DNA from: an uncultured Altererythrobacter sp.
GTDB lineage: Bacteria; Pseudomonadota; Alphaproteobacteria; Sphingomonadales; Sphingomonadaceae
Direction: 5' to 3'
DNA length: 64,000 nucleotides
Assembly: GCA_913055875.1 (NCBI GenBank)
Contig: CAJXJY010000007.1
Span: 56,959-120,958, forward strand
In this document: positions 38,397 to 46,162 of the stretch, one piece after another
Layout: the number at the start of each line of letters is the position of its first letter
How positions within the stretch are numbered: position 1 is the stretch's first letter
Translations under genes and position numbers: made by a program
Notes under the pieces: generated by a model
Database searches by the model: none
What the model saw: the letters and a program-made list of their open reading frames with translations, nothing else
What the model was told of the DNA's origin: nothing

Positions 38397-39154
38397 GCAA
38401 ACTCGACACGTTCCGCGCGCTCCACGTTGCGGGCGACCCGCTGGTGCTGTTCAACATCTGGGATGCCGGCTCGGCGCGCGCGGTGGCGGAGGCAGGGGCG
38501 AAGGCAATCGCCACCGGCAGCCATGGCGTCGCCGAGGCCAACGGCCTGCAAGACGGCGAGACGGTGCCGTTCGACTTCGTGCTGGCGAACTGCCGCCGGA
38601 TCGTGGGCGTGACCGACCTGCCGGTGAGCGTGGACCTCGAAGCGGGCTACGGCGAGACTGCGGACGAACTGGCGCGCTCGGCGGCGGCGGTGGTCGAGGC
38701 GGGCGCGACCGGAATCAACCTCGAGGACCGCGCGCCGGGCGAAACCGCGCTGCTGCCGGTGGCCGAGGCGGCGGCCAAGGTTGCCGCGGCGGCGGGCGCG
38801 GGCCTGTGGGTCAACGCGCGCACCGACGTCTATCGCGGCAAGGATGCCGACGAGCTGACCCCGCAGCTGGCCGCCGAGGCGATCGAACGCGGGCGCGCCT
38901 ATGCCGAGGCGGGCGCGGGCAGCCTGTTCGTCCCCTTCCTCGGCGACCACAAGACCATCGCCGCGATCTGCGAGCGCTCCCCGCTGCCGGTCAACGTGCT
39001 GTGGGCCCCGGGCCGCGGCACGCGCGCCGAACTGGCCGCGCTGGGCGTCGCCCGCATAAGCTACGGCCACGGCCCGTGGGCGGCGACGATGAGCTGGCTC
39101 GGCGAGCAGGCGAAGGCGGCGTTTGCGGGGGAGGTGGTGCCTTACGCGGGGTGA
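38393..39154 (+). CDS. Isocitrate lyase/PEP mutase family protein
   Basis: TIM-barrel enzyme of the PEP mutase/isocitrate lyase superfamily; the substrate is unknown. The 253-residue protein has the family segments LFNIWDAGSARAVAEAGAKAIATGS, PVSVDLEAGYG, ATGINLEDR, WVNARTDVYR and PLPVNVLW, in the order usual for small PEP-mutase-like proteins. It lacks the KKCGH motif of true isocitrate lyase, so that activity is unlikely. Its ATG overlaps the ada stop (ATGA), so the two are translationally coupled; this linkage is seen in other proteobacteria. Confidence 0.85.
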   Translation: MSKLDTFRALHVAGDPLVLFNIWDAGSARAVAEAGAKAIATGSHGVAEANGLQDGETVPFDFVLANCRRIVGVTDLPVSVDLEAGYGETADELARSAAAVVEAGATGINLEDRAPGETALLPVAEAAAKVAAAAGAGLWVNARTDVYRGKDADELTPQLAAEAIERGRAYAEAGAGSLFVPFLGDHKTIAAICERSPLPVNVLWAPGRGTRAELAALGVARISYGHGPWAATMSWLGEQAKAAFAGEVVPYAG

Positions 39155-39159
39155 GTTCT

Positions 39160-39280
39160 GCCTGCCGCGCGGTCGGCGGCGCCAGCGGCGCGAACAACAT
39201 CGCGGTGCAGACCCCGTGCCACAGGGTGATCGCGGCGGACCGCAGGTTGGGCGGGTATGCCTGCCGAACGGAGGTCAGGG
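39160..39280 (+). pseudogene. Fragment of an Ada/Ogt O6-alkylguanine-DNA methyltransferase
   Basis: Bases 39166-39234 match bases 38250-38318 of ada at 62 of 69 positions, and 19 of 23 encoded residues agree, including the acceptor site PCHRVIA. Similarity continues more weakly (RRLGGYACRTEV against GGLGGYAYGTDI) to about 39280 and then stops. There is no start codon or upstream half, so this is a remnant, left either by a partial tandem duplication of ada or by decay of a separate ogt gene. It lies directly after the PEP-mutase-like gene and before an AT-richer gene. The rest of the gap to 39392 holds nothing recognisable. Confidence 0.85.
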
Positions 39281-39392
39281 GGGCGGCAGGAGACGAGGCT
39301 GATATCCGCCAAATGTACAATGCACCCGGCACAGGATATTCGGCCTGCCAGATTTTCTGCCCCCGCCCGCCGGGTGCTATTACCGAAATTTG

Positions 39393-42098
39393 CTACTCTT
39401 TTTCTCTAAGAGTTCCTGTCAATGTAAGAACGAGTATCGAAACAAGAAGTAGTCCGATAATTTCGTAAATCGCTTTCAGCCAAACCACGGGAAAGTCGCC
39501 TATGGGTGCGGGAAATTTTTTGGGATCAATCGCCCAGACGCTTTCCTGATTCAGGTCGATTAACGGAATCGCCGTATCAAGGGCATAAAGTATCGGGTCG
39601 AACGGCAGGTCGGGGTTCGAATCGGTGTTGCTGAGCACGAACGCATCTTGCAGATTGACCAAGTATGCTAAGGCGGAGCCGATCGCGATAAGTATGAGCA
39701 AGGATAGCGCTGCGCGTACTGGCGAGTAGCCGTAATAGCTCGTAACATCCAGCAACCAGCCGAGCGTTCGCTCGAACCGGTTCATATGGCCATGTTTGCG
39801 CTGCAATCGCCGTCGCGCGATATGGACGTGACGACGGGAAGCTTCATCGCCTTCGGCTGAAAACAGCTTTGCCAACTGTTCGTATGGCTGCGGGAGGAAA
39901 AACTCCGCCGAAGCTTTCCCGTCCGGGTATTGCATGGCGAGCCAGTTCAATCGCAAAATTGCGGCACCTTCCTTCCGAGAGCCGTTTTCGGCCTCGGACT
40001 GGTCGGTCAACACATCGTCGAGATCATTATAGGAAAAGCCATCGAGCATCAGCCAGCCTGGCTGGACGCCGGCGGTCCGCCATTTGCGTCCTCCGCCGTC
40101 GGCGAGAAGACCGACATACGCATCGCGCAGATCCACGAGCCCGAAGATCTTCGGTTTTCCAAGTACCAGTTCGCCCTGAATCTTCGTCGATCGCATCGCC
40201 AGCGCGACCCCGCGCCGGGACCGGTCTATCCGTTCGTGCGACACATCCGTGTGTCGCAGGGGCTCGGCCTTGCCGCAGGGTGATATCTCGAGAGAATCCA
40301 GCCGCAGATCATCGTTGACCGTTGCGTCATCGAGCACGACAGCGCCCTTGGAGTACGATGGTGCGCTGGCGATTTCGGGATCTGCCGGCGGGGCGAAGTC
40401 GAGCGAACCGCTTATCACGGCTTTGCTGAAGTCACAGGCAACATTGCCGAAGGCGGAGGTCTTTTCATCGGCAAGAAAGCGGGTTGCGCGAATTATTGCA
40501 TCGCTGCCGATTTTCGATCCGCTAAAATCGACTCCGCCATGGAAAATGTTGCCAATTCCCGCCGCGTTGCCTTCCAGAACCAGCTTTCGACCGATATCGA
40601 GGTCGGTGGCCACGATCGCCGGCGAGGATTTGTCACTTCGCTTGTGCGCATTGATTTCGGATGCTTCGATCGAAAGCTCGTAAATCCGACTTCCGATCGC
40701 CTGAACCTGCCCCGAAAAATTCGATTGGCTCAGCATGAACACTGCGTCACAATCCATGAGGTGCGCCTCGAACGAGCCCGGCTCTTCGCCGCACGCGCTC
40801 AGTATCGCCACACGAACAATTTGGCCTGCGTTGAGCAGTTTGACGCGATCGGTTCTCAGAACGCCAAAAATCTGGCACCTGAGAAGTTGCATGTACCCCC
40901 CGATTTCGGTGCCTTGCATATACAGGCCAAGTTCGGGCCTGTCCTCCAAGTCCTTTCCGTCAAAATAAGAGTAGGCACGCAAATTCTTGTCAAATCGACC
41001 ACCAATCAAGCAATCTGCCATATAGATTGATTGCTTGATCTTCCCCCGGAACAACAGCACTGCAGTGTGAAAGCGCGATGTGAGAATTTGCAGCTGCTGA
41101 CAGACAAGCCCGCTCAATTCCAGGCAGACGTAGTTGGCATAGCCGACATCGCAACGCTCGATATTCACCCTGCCCTGAGCGCGCACAGCCGACAGATCGA
41201 GATTGGCACAAAACCGGGTCGACGCAATGTCGATCATACCCTCGAGCGCCGAATTGTAGAAGAAGGCGATTCCGGCGAACCGGCATTGCCTGATCGTCAA
41301 ATCCCCGTTCATCTGCATGTGATCGGCGCGAGCCGAGACCCCGCTGTATTCCGCACAAGCACCGAAACGGCATCTTAAGAAATCAACCGAAGCCGTATCG
41401 AGATTATAAAGCAGTATCGCAGCTTTGAGTTTCGAACCGATGAGATTGAGATCGCCACCAATTTTCGCGTTGGAAAAATCGACCGACTGATCGATAGCAT
41501 TCGCGTCTGCGCCGATCTCGCATTTATATATCTCGACCAATCCTCCAATTCTTGCATTGCGCCCGGCGATAGCGCCATCAAGCGTGGATGAATGGAACAG
41601 CAGGTAGCCATTGGTCGTCAGGTTGTTCATCCCGACTGTTCCGGCAATCCTGCATTTGACGATTTCAACGTCCGCCTGAACGGTTGTCGCTCCCATCTGG
41701 AGAAAAAGCCTCTCGCCGGACTTTCCTACACTTTCGGAGCCGGTCACAGTGCAAGAATGAAGAACCAAGCTATTGATTCTGCAGCCGGAAATATCGAGCA
41801 TGCCATCGAATTCGCATTCATCGGCATACAGTCCGGGAAATGTCTCCGCATCGTGCCAAGGATCGCCCTTCGCGGCGGGGCTGCAATCGCCTTCGATGCG
41901 CAATCCCTTGATGTGGATCATACGCGGCGGGCCGAAATTTTCGGCGAACCGCCCGCGCCATACATCGGCTAGAAACTCTCCGCTTACGGTCGCAACCCCG
42001 TCGAAACCGGAAAAATCCGCCTCTTCGCCGAGGGCTGATTTTTCGAGGATCCTGCGTTGAACCAGGGAAAAGACGCGCTGTGGTTTGCTCGGAGCCAT
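39393..42098 (-). CDS. Large beta-helix membrane protein with pore-like C-terminal tail
   Basis: Function unknown. The 901-residue protein has no signal peptide. Residues about 40-690 are made of irregular units with I-x-G-x-L-x-L/V-x-x-x-x-I and D-x-S-x-x-x-I-G patterns (for example GLYADECEFDGMLDISGCRI and IDIASTRFCANLDLSAVRA), which points to a right-handed parallel beta-helix. A charged helical linker (RRHVHIARRRLQRKHG) precedes the C-terminal part: membrane helix (LSLLILIAIGSALAYLV), a re-entrant-like stretch (FDPILYALDTAIPLIDLNQES) and a second helix (IIGLLLVSILVLTLTG). Base composition is much lower in GC than the neighbours (26 of 60 bases at 41401-41460). Similar proteins are sometimes labelled membrane-associated oxidoreductase, without evidence. 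Confidence 0.7.
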   Translation of the reverse strand: MAPSKPQRVFSLVQRRILEKSALGEEADFSGFDGVATVSGEFLADVWRGRFAENFGPPRMIHIKGLRIEGDCSPAAKGDPWHDAETFPGLYADECEFDGMLDISGCRINSLVLHSCTVTGSESVGKSGERLFLQMGATTVQADVEIVKCRIAGTVGMNNLTTNGYLLFHSSTLDGAIAGRNARIGGLVEIYKCEIGADANAIDQSVDFSNAKIGGDLNLIGSKLKAAILLYNLDTASVDFLRCRFGACAEYSGVSARADHMQMNGDLTIRQCRFAGIAFFYNSALEGMIDIASTRFCANLDLSAVRAQGRVNIERCDVGYANYVCLELSGLVCQQLQILTSRFHTAVLLFRGKIKQSIYMADCLIGGRFDKNLRAYSYFDGKDLEDRPELGLYMQGTEIGGYMQLLRCQIFGVLRTDRVKLLNAGQIVRVAILSACGEEPGSFEAHLMDCDAVFMLSQSNFSGQVQAIGSRIYELSIEASEINAHKRSDKSSPAIVATDLDIGRKLVLEGNAAGIGNIFHGGVDFSGSKIGSDAIIRATRFLADEKTSAFGNVACDFSKAVISGSLDFAPPADPEIASAPSYSKGAVVLDDATVNDDLRLDSLEISPCGKAEPLRHTDVSHERIDRSRRGVALAMRSTKIQGELVLGKPKIFGLVDLRDAYVGLLADGGGRKWRTAGVQPGWLMLDGFSYNDLDDVLTDQSEAENGSRKEGAAILRLNWLAMQYPDGKASAEFFLPQPYEQLAKLFSAEGDEASRRHVHIARRRLQRKHGHMNRFERTLGWLLDVTSYYGYSPVRAALSLLILIAIGSALAYLVNLQDAFVLSNTDSNPDLPFDPILYALDTAIPLIDLNQESVWAIDPKKFPAPIGDFPVVWLKAIYEIIGLLLVSILVLTLTGTLREKE

Positions 42099-42194
42099 TG
42101 ATGGAAACTAGGCAAAACCCGATAGCGAAACAATCGGGACCTTGCCGAAACCAAACCCTTTCCTACACGCCGAAAATCCGCTTCATACTCGCCG

Positions 42195-42659
42195 ATGGCG
42201 AAAACCTCCGTACACCGCGTCCGGCGCAAGCCGCCGTTCTTCCATCCCGTCGCGCTGCGCACGCGGCGCGACGGGTGGACGGTGGCGCGGCAGTGTGGGT
42301 TTCTCGCTCAGCTCTATGTCGGCGGCTCGGTTGCGGCGGCGGCGCGGGCGGTGGGGATGTCGCGCGCTTCGGCCTATCGGTTGCGCGGGCGCGCCGGGGC
42401 GGAGGACTTCGCATGGGGGTGGGACCATGTGCTGACGCCGCCCGGAAGCGGCCGCCGCGCGCGGTTCAGGCCCGACTGGCGAAAGGTGACACAAATGGCG
42501 CTGGTCGAGCGGCTCGAAAGCGGGCTCGTCCAGCCGGTGCTCTATCGCGGAGAAATGAAGGGCATCCGCTGGAAGCCCGACGATTCCGCGCTTTTCCGGC
42601 TGCTGCGGCGCGAGGATGCGGCCGCGCGGCGGGCCGCCGCACGAGGGGCGCATGGGTGA
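42195..42659 (+). CDS. HTH-domain protein of a sphingomonad-typical family
   Basis: Probably DNA-binding. The 154-residue protein has an N-terminal helix-turn-helix (TVARQCGFLAQLYVGGSVAAAARAVGMSRASAYRLRGRAGAEDF region, residues 30-70) like that of LysR or transposase-type HTH proteins, then an Arg-rich segment and a C-terminal helix. Proteins with this layout are scattered in Sphingomonadales, usually next to variable genes. No enzymatic domain is seen. It is expressed on the strand opposite to the beta-helix gene, 96 bases away. Confidence 0.65.
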   Translation: MAKTSVHRVRRKPPFFHPVALRTRRDGWTVARQCGFLAQLYVGGSVAAAARAVGMSRASAYRLRGRAGAEDFAWGWDHVLTPPGSGRRARFRPDWRKVTQMALVERLESGLVQPVLYRGEMKGIRWKPDDSALFRLLRREDAAARRAAARGAHG

Positions 42660-42812
42660 GCGGGAAGTTTTCGAAACACCCCCGGTCGGTGTCACATTTC
42701 GCGGGTTCCACCGCCCTTCGCGCTGCACCGGCGGGGGACAGGTCCGCACGCGCCGGATTGACTCGCGCGCCGGTTTGCGATCCCCTTGGCGTACACGATT
42801 GGGAGGGACCGC

Positions 42813-43760
42813 ATGACCGATACCGCAACCGCCGCTACCCGCCCGGCAGGCCGCCCGCCGCGCCGCCCGGACGACCGCCCGGCCTGGCGCAAGGTATGGG
42901 AATTCCCGCTGGTGGCGATGCTGGTCGCGCTGGCGATCCTGTATGTGGTCTATCGCGCCTTGCGTTTCGTATCTCCGACCCTGAGCCAATTCGCCAGCCC
43001 GGAGATCATGGGGGCAGTGGGCGTCGTCGTGACGGTGGTGCTCGTGTTCCTGGTCTACAAGCTCGTCATCCGTCACCTCGGCGAGCGCAAGCACGACGAT
43101 CTCGCCGGTTCGGGCGCGTTGCGAGACCTTGCCGTCGGCATCGGCGGCGCCTTCGCGCTGATGACCATGATCGTCGGGATAGCCGCCATTCTCGGCGTGT
43201 ACCGGATCGAGGGTTGGGGCGGGCTGTCGAACTGGGTGTTCGTGCTGTTCGCAGGCGGGATAGCCGCGGGTTTCGTCGAGGAGGTGCTCTTCCGCGGTAT
43301 CCTGTTCCGCTGGCTGGAGGAGTTCGGCGGCAGCTGGTTCGCGCTGTTGCTGACCTCGGCGCTGTTCGGCCTCGCGCATCTCGACAACGACAACGCGACC
43401 TGGTTTTCCTCCTTCTGCATAGCGATGGAGGCAGGGGTGCTGCTCGGCGGCGCCTATATGGTCACGCGCTCGCTCTGGGCGCCGATCGGGCTGCATTTCG
43501 GCTGGAACGTGACGCAGGGGCTGGTGTGGGACGTGCCGGTCTCGGGGCACGAGGTCGACGGGATCGTCGACGCCGAGCTGACCGGCCATCCGCTGCTGTC
43601 GGGCGGGGCGTTCGGGCTCGAGGCGTCGCTGATCGCGCTGATCGTGGCGACCTTCTTCGGGGTGTGGCTGGTCAAGCTGGCGAAGGACCGCGGCGAGGTG
43701 ATGCAGCCGTGGTGGGTGCGGCGGAAAGCGCGCGTCCCCGCGAAGGCGGGGACCTCATGA
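42813..43760 (+). CDS. CPBP family intramembrane glutamic protease (CAAX/Abi type)
   Basis: Membrane protease of the Rce1/CPBP superfamily. The 315-residue protein has a Pro/Arg-rich soluble N-terminus, about eight membrane helices and the three conserved motifs: EEVLFRG near residue 155, the His in FGLAHLDND near residue 190 and the HFGWN motif near residue 230. The substrate is unknown. The ATG follows GGGAGGGACCGC. The last residues (RKARVPAKAGTS) and the TGA are encoded by the palindromic repeat at 43733-43806, so the original C-terminus was replaced. Confidence 0.88.
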   Translation: MTDTATAATRPAGRPPRRPDDRPAWRKVWEFPLVAMLVALAILYVVYRALRFVSPTLSQFASPEIMGAVGVVVTVVLVFLVYKLVIRHLGERKHDDLAGSGALRDLAVGIGGAFALMTMIVGIAAILGVYRIEGWGGLSNWVFVLFAGGIAAGFVEEVLFRGILFRWLEEFGGSWFALLLTSALFGLAHLDNDNATWFSSFCIAMEAGVLLGGAYMVTRSLWAPIGLHFGWNVTQGLVWDVPVSGHEVDGIVDAELTGHPLLSGGAFGLEASLIALIVATFFGVWLVKLAKDRGEVMQPWWVRRKARVPAKAGTS

Positions 43761-43806
43761 GGTTTCGCGCGAGGTTGCCTGAGGTCCCCGCCTTCGCGGG
43801 GACTCA
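43733..43806. repeat. CCCGCGAAGGCGGG palindromic repeat, copy 2
   Basis: Left arm 43733-43757 (core TCCCCGCGAAGGCGGGGACC) and right arm 43780-43806 (core GGTCCCCGCCTTCGCGGGGA) are near-perfect reverse complements around a 22-base loop. The left arm contains the 3' end and stop of the CPBP protease gene, and the right edge the stop of the photolyase gene on the other strand. It may serve both convergent genes as a 3' hairpin. Confidence 0.9.
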
Positions 43807-45375
43807 CGCAGTATCGCGCGCCCAGCCCGGTTCGGCGGGCGTTAGCGTGTCGAGAAACGCCTCCGCGCTGGCGAGATATTCGCGCTGCCGTTCCGCGCCC
43901 ATCCGGTCCCAGTTCTGGTACACCCGCCCGACGCGGTGGTTGGATTCGAGCCGGTCGCGGTGCCGGTCCATGAAGTGCCAGTACAGCGCGTTGAACGGGC
44001 AGGCGCCGTCGCCGGTCTTCCTGCTGACGGTGTAGGCGCAGTCCTTGCAGTAGTCGGACATGCGGTTGATGTAATTGCCGCTCGCCGCATAGGGTTTGGA
44101 GGCCAGCCTGCCGCCGTCGGCGTAGAGCACCATCGCGGCGACATTGGGGAGCTCGACCCATTCGTAGGCGTCGGCATAGACGACCAGGTACCAGTCCTGC
44201 ACCGCGCGCGGCTTCACCCCCGCGAGCAGCGCGAAATTGCCGAGCACCATCAGCCGCTGGATATGATGCGCATGCGCGTTTTCGCGGGTCGAACGCACGC
44301 AATCGGCGAGGCAGCGCATGTCGGTTTCGCCGGTCCAGTAGAATTCGGGGAGGCCGCGTTGTGCGTTGAGGGCATTGTCGCTCTCCAGCCCCGGCATGAA
44401 ATACCAGTAGAAACCGCGCACATATTCGCGCCAGCCGATGATCTGGCGGATGAAGCCCTCGACCGAATTGAGCGGCGCCTCGCCATCGCGATAGGCCTGC
44501 TCGGCGCGGCGGCACAGGTCGAGCGGGTCGAGCAGCCCGAGATTGAGGCTGGTCGACAGCATCGAGTGATAGAGGTCGTCTTCTCCATGGACCATCGCGT
44601 CCTGGTAGGCACCGAAATCGGCCAGCCGCTCGGCGAAGAAGCGGTCGGCGGCTTCCTCCGCTTCCGCGCGTGTGACCGGCCACTCGAAGCGGTCGAGCGA
44701 GCCGAAATGATCGGCAAACCTGTCCTCGACCAATTCGATGCAGGCCAGAGTGATGTCGTCTGGTTCGAACTTCGCGCGTTCCGGCGCGGACATGCCGTCC
44801 CTCGGTGGCTTGCGGTTCTCGCTGTCGTAGTTCCATTCGCCGCCCTCGGGCTTGCCGTCGCTCGTCATCAGCAACCCGGTCTTGCGGCGCATCTCGCGGT
44901 AGAAGTGTTCCATGCGCAGCACCTCCCGATCCTCCGCCCAGTCGCGGAAATCGGCGATCGGGCAGAGGAAGCGGTCGTCGGGCAGGATCCGGACTTCGCA
45001 GGCGAACTTGTCGGGCCACTCCTCGATGGCCTGCTGCACCCGCCACTCGCCCGCCTCGACCACCTGCACCGCGCGCGGATCGTGCCGCTCGATCGCGCGC
45101 GCGACTTCTCCGGTAAAGCTGCCCGAATTCGCGTCGTCGGCCAGCTCGACATAGTCGACCGTCCACCCGGCATCGCGCAATTCCGCTGCGAAGTGGCGCA
45201 TCGCGGAGAAGATCAGCACGATCTTCTGCTTGTGGTGTCTGACGTAGGTCGCCTCGTCCCACACCTCCATCATCAGCACGACGGTGTCGTCCTTGCTGCG
45301 GCCGCGCAAGCTTGCAAGGCCGAGGGTCAGCTGGTCGCCCAGGATGGGAATGAGGTTCGGATTTGCGGAGGGCAT
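43804..45375 (-). CDS. phrB: FeS-type bacterial (6-4) photolyase / cryptochrome (PhrB group)
   Basis: FAD-dependent photolyase expected to repair (6-4) photoproducts with blue light and to carry a [4Fe-4S] cluster. The 523-residue protein has the N-terminal antenna domain (LIPILGDQLTLGLASL) and the C-terminal FAD domain. Cys355, Cys443, Cys446 and Cys459 (CKDCAYTVSRKTGDGACPFN) fall at the positions of the cluster ligands of Agrobacterium PhrB (350, 438, 441, 454) with a constant offset of five. The motif INRMSDYCKDC and the following HRDRLESNHRVGRVYQNW are typical. The start MPSANPN gives the normal N-terminus; an upstream frame is repeat-derived. Confidence 0.93.
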   Translation of the reverse strand: MPSANPNLIPILGDQLTLGLASLRGRSKDDTVVLMMEVWDEATYVRHHKQKIVLIFSAMRHFAAELRDAGWTVDYVELADDANSGSFTGEVARAIERHDPRAVQVVEAGEWRVQQAIEEWPDKFACEVRILPDDRFLCPIADFRDWAEDREVLRMEHFYREMRRKTGLLMTSDGKPEGGEWNYDSENRKPPRDGMSAPERAKFEPDDITLACIELVEDRFADHFGSLDRFEWPVTRAEAEEAADRFFAERLADFGAYQDAMVHGEDDLYHSMLSTSLNLGLLDPLDLCRRAEQAYRDGEAPLNSVEGFIRQIIGWREYVRGFYWYFMPGLESDNALNAQRGLPEFYWTGETDMRCLADCVRSTRENAHAHHIQRLMVLGNFALLAGVKPRAVQDWYLVVYADAYEWVELPNVAAMVLYADGGRLASKPYAASGNYINRMSDYCKDCAYTVSRKTGDGACPFNALYWHFMDRHRDRLESNHRVGRVYQNWDRMGAERQREYLASAEAFLDTLTPAEPGWARDTA

Positions 45376-45401
45376 ACTATGCCAACGCCTTTGGTGAGCG
45401 T

Positions 45402-45478
45402 GCGCTCCTGCGAAGGCGGGAGCCTCTGGCAATCTGGCGCTTCGCCGGTGGCCCGAGGTCCCCGCCTTCGCGGGGACA
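45402..45478. repeat. CCCGCGAAGGCGGG palindromic repeat, copy 3
   Basis: Left arm 45402-45426 (core GCTCCTGCGAAGGCGGGAGC) and right arm 45453-45478 (core GGTCCCCGCCTTCGCGGGGA) pair less perfectly than copies 1 and 2. It lies between the photolyase start and the GST stop, so in this case it precedes the next gene of the same strand. Confidence 0.8.
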
Positions 45479-45483
45479 CGGGG

Positions 45484-46122
45484 CTAATCGAGCTTGGGTG
45501 CCACGCCCGGTTCGCATTTGGCCCAGGCGCGCTGGTAGGCGGGGCGCGAACCGATGCGCTGGAGATAGGCGGCGGTGTTGGGCTTGTCGTCGAGTTCGAT
45601 CCCGCGGAACATCCGGCCGGTAGTGATGCAGTAGACCATCATGATATCGGCCAGCGTCAGCTGCGATCCGCCGAAGAATTCCGCCTCGCCCAGCCGCTGC
45701 TCGATCTGCTGCCACGCCTTCGCGGTGCGGTCGGCGACGAATTCGCCCGGCATCGCGTTCTGCGGATCGGCCATCGACAGCATCAGCTGCATCATGCCGT
45801 TCGTCATGAAGGTTCCGTTGGCGTAGTGGAACCAGAACAGGTGCTGCGCGAAGTCGGGGTGGTCGGCGCCGGGGCAATGCCTCGACTTGCCGTAAACTCG
45901 GTCGATATACTCGCAGATCGCCCCGCTTTCGGCCAGAACCAAGCCGTTATCCTCGATCACCGGCGCCATGCCGGCTGGGTGCAGCGCCTTGTACTCGTCG
46001 GGTGCGAGCCGGTTGTCGGCGCGCCGGTCGTAACGGCGGAAGGTGTAGTCTAGCTCCAGTTCCTCGCACAGCCAGACGATGCGTTCGGATTGCGAGATGC
46101 CGAGATGGTGGACGGTAAGCAC
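45484..46122 (-). CDS. Glutathione S-transferase family protein
   Basis: Conjugates glutathione to, or reduces, electrophiles; the substrate is unknown. The 212-residue protein has a thioredoxin-fold N-terminal domain (VHHLGISQSERIVWLCEELEL, with the SQSERIVW segment, PAGMAPVIEDNGLVLAESGAICEYI, cis-Pro and ESGAI) and a C-terminal helical domain (FGGSQLTLADIMMVY). The start is GTG 77 codons before GMAPV, with AGGGGA eight bases upstream; an upstream ATG frame overlaps the next gene. It lies 41 bases downstream of the metallopeptidase gene on the same strand. Confidence 0.88.
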   Translation of the reverse strand: MLTVHHLGISQSERIVWLCEELELDYTFRRYDRRADNRLAPDEYKALHPAGMAPVIEDNGLVLAESGAICEYIDRVYGKSRHCPGADHPDFAQHLFWFHYANGTFMTNGMMQLMLSMADPQNAMPGEFVADRTAKAWQQIEQRLGEAEFFGGSQLTLADIMMVYCITTGRMFRGIELDDKPNTAAYLQRIGSRPAYQRAWAKCEPGVAPKLD

Positions 46123-46162
46123 GACGGATTTCCCCTGCCGGTTTGCGCTTCGGACGCGCGGA

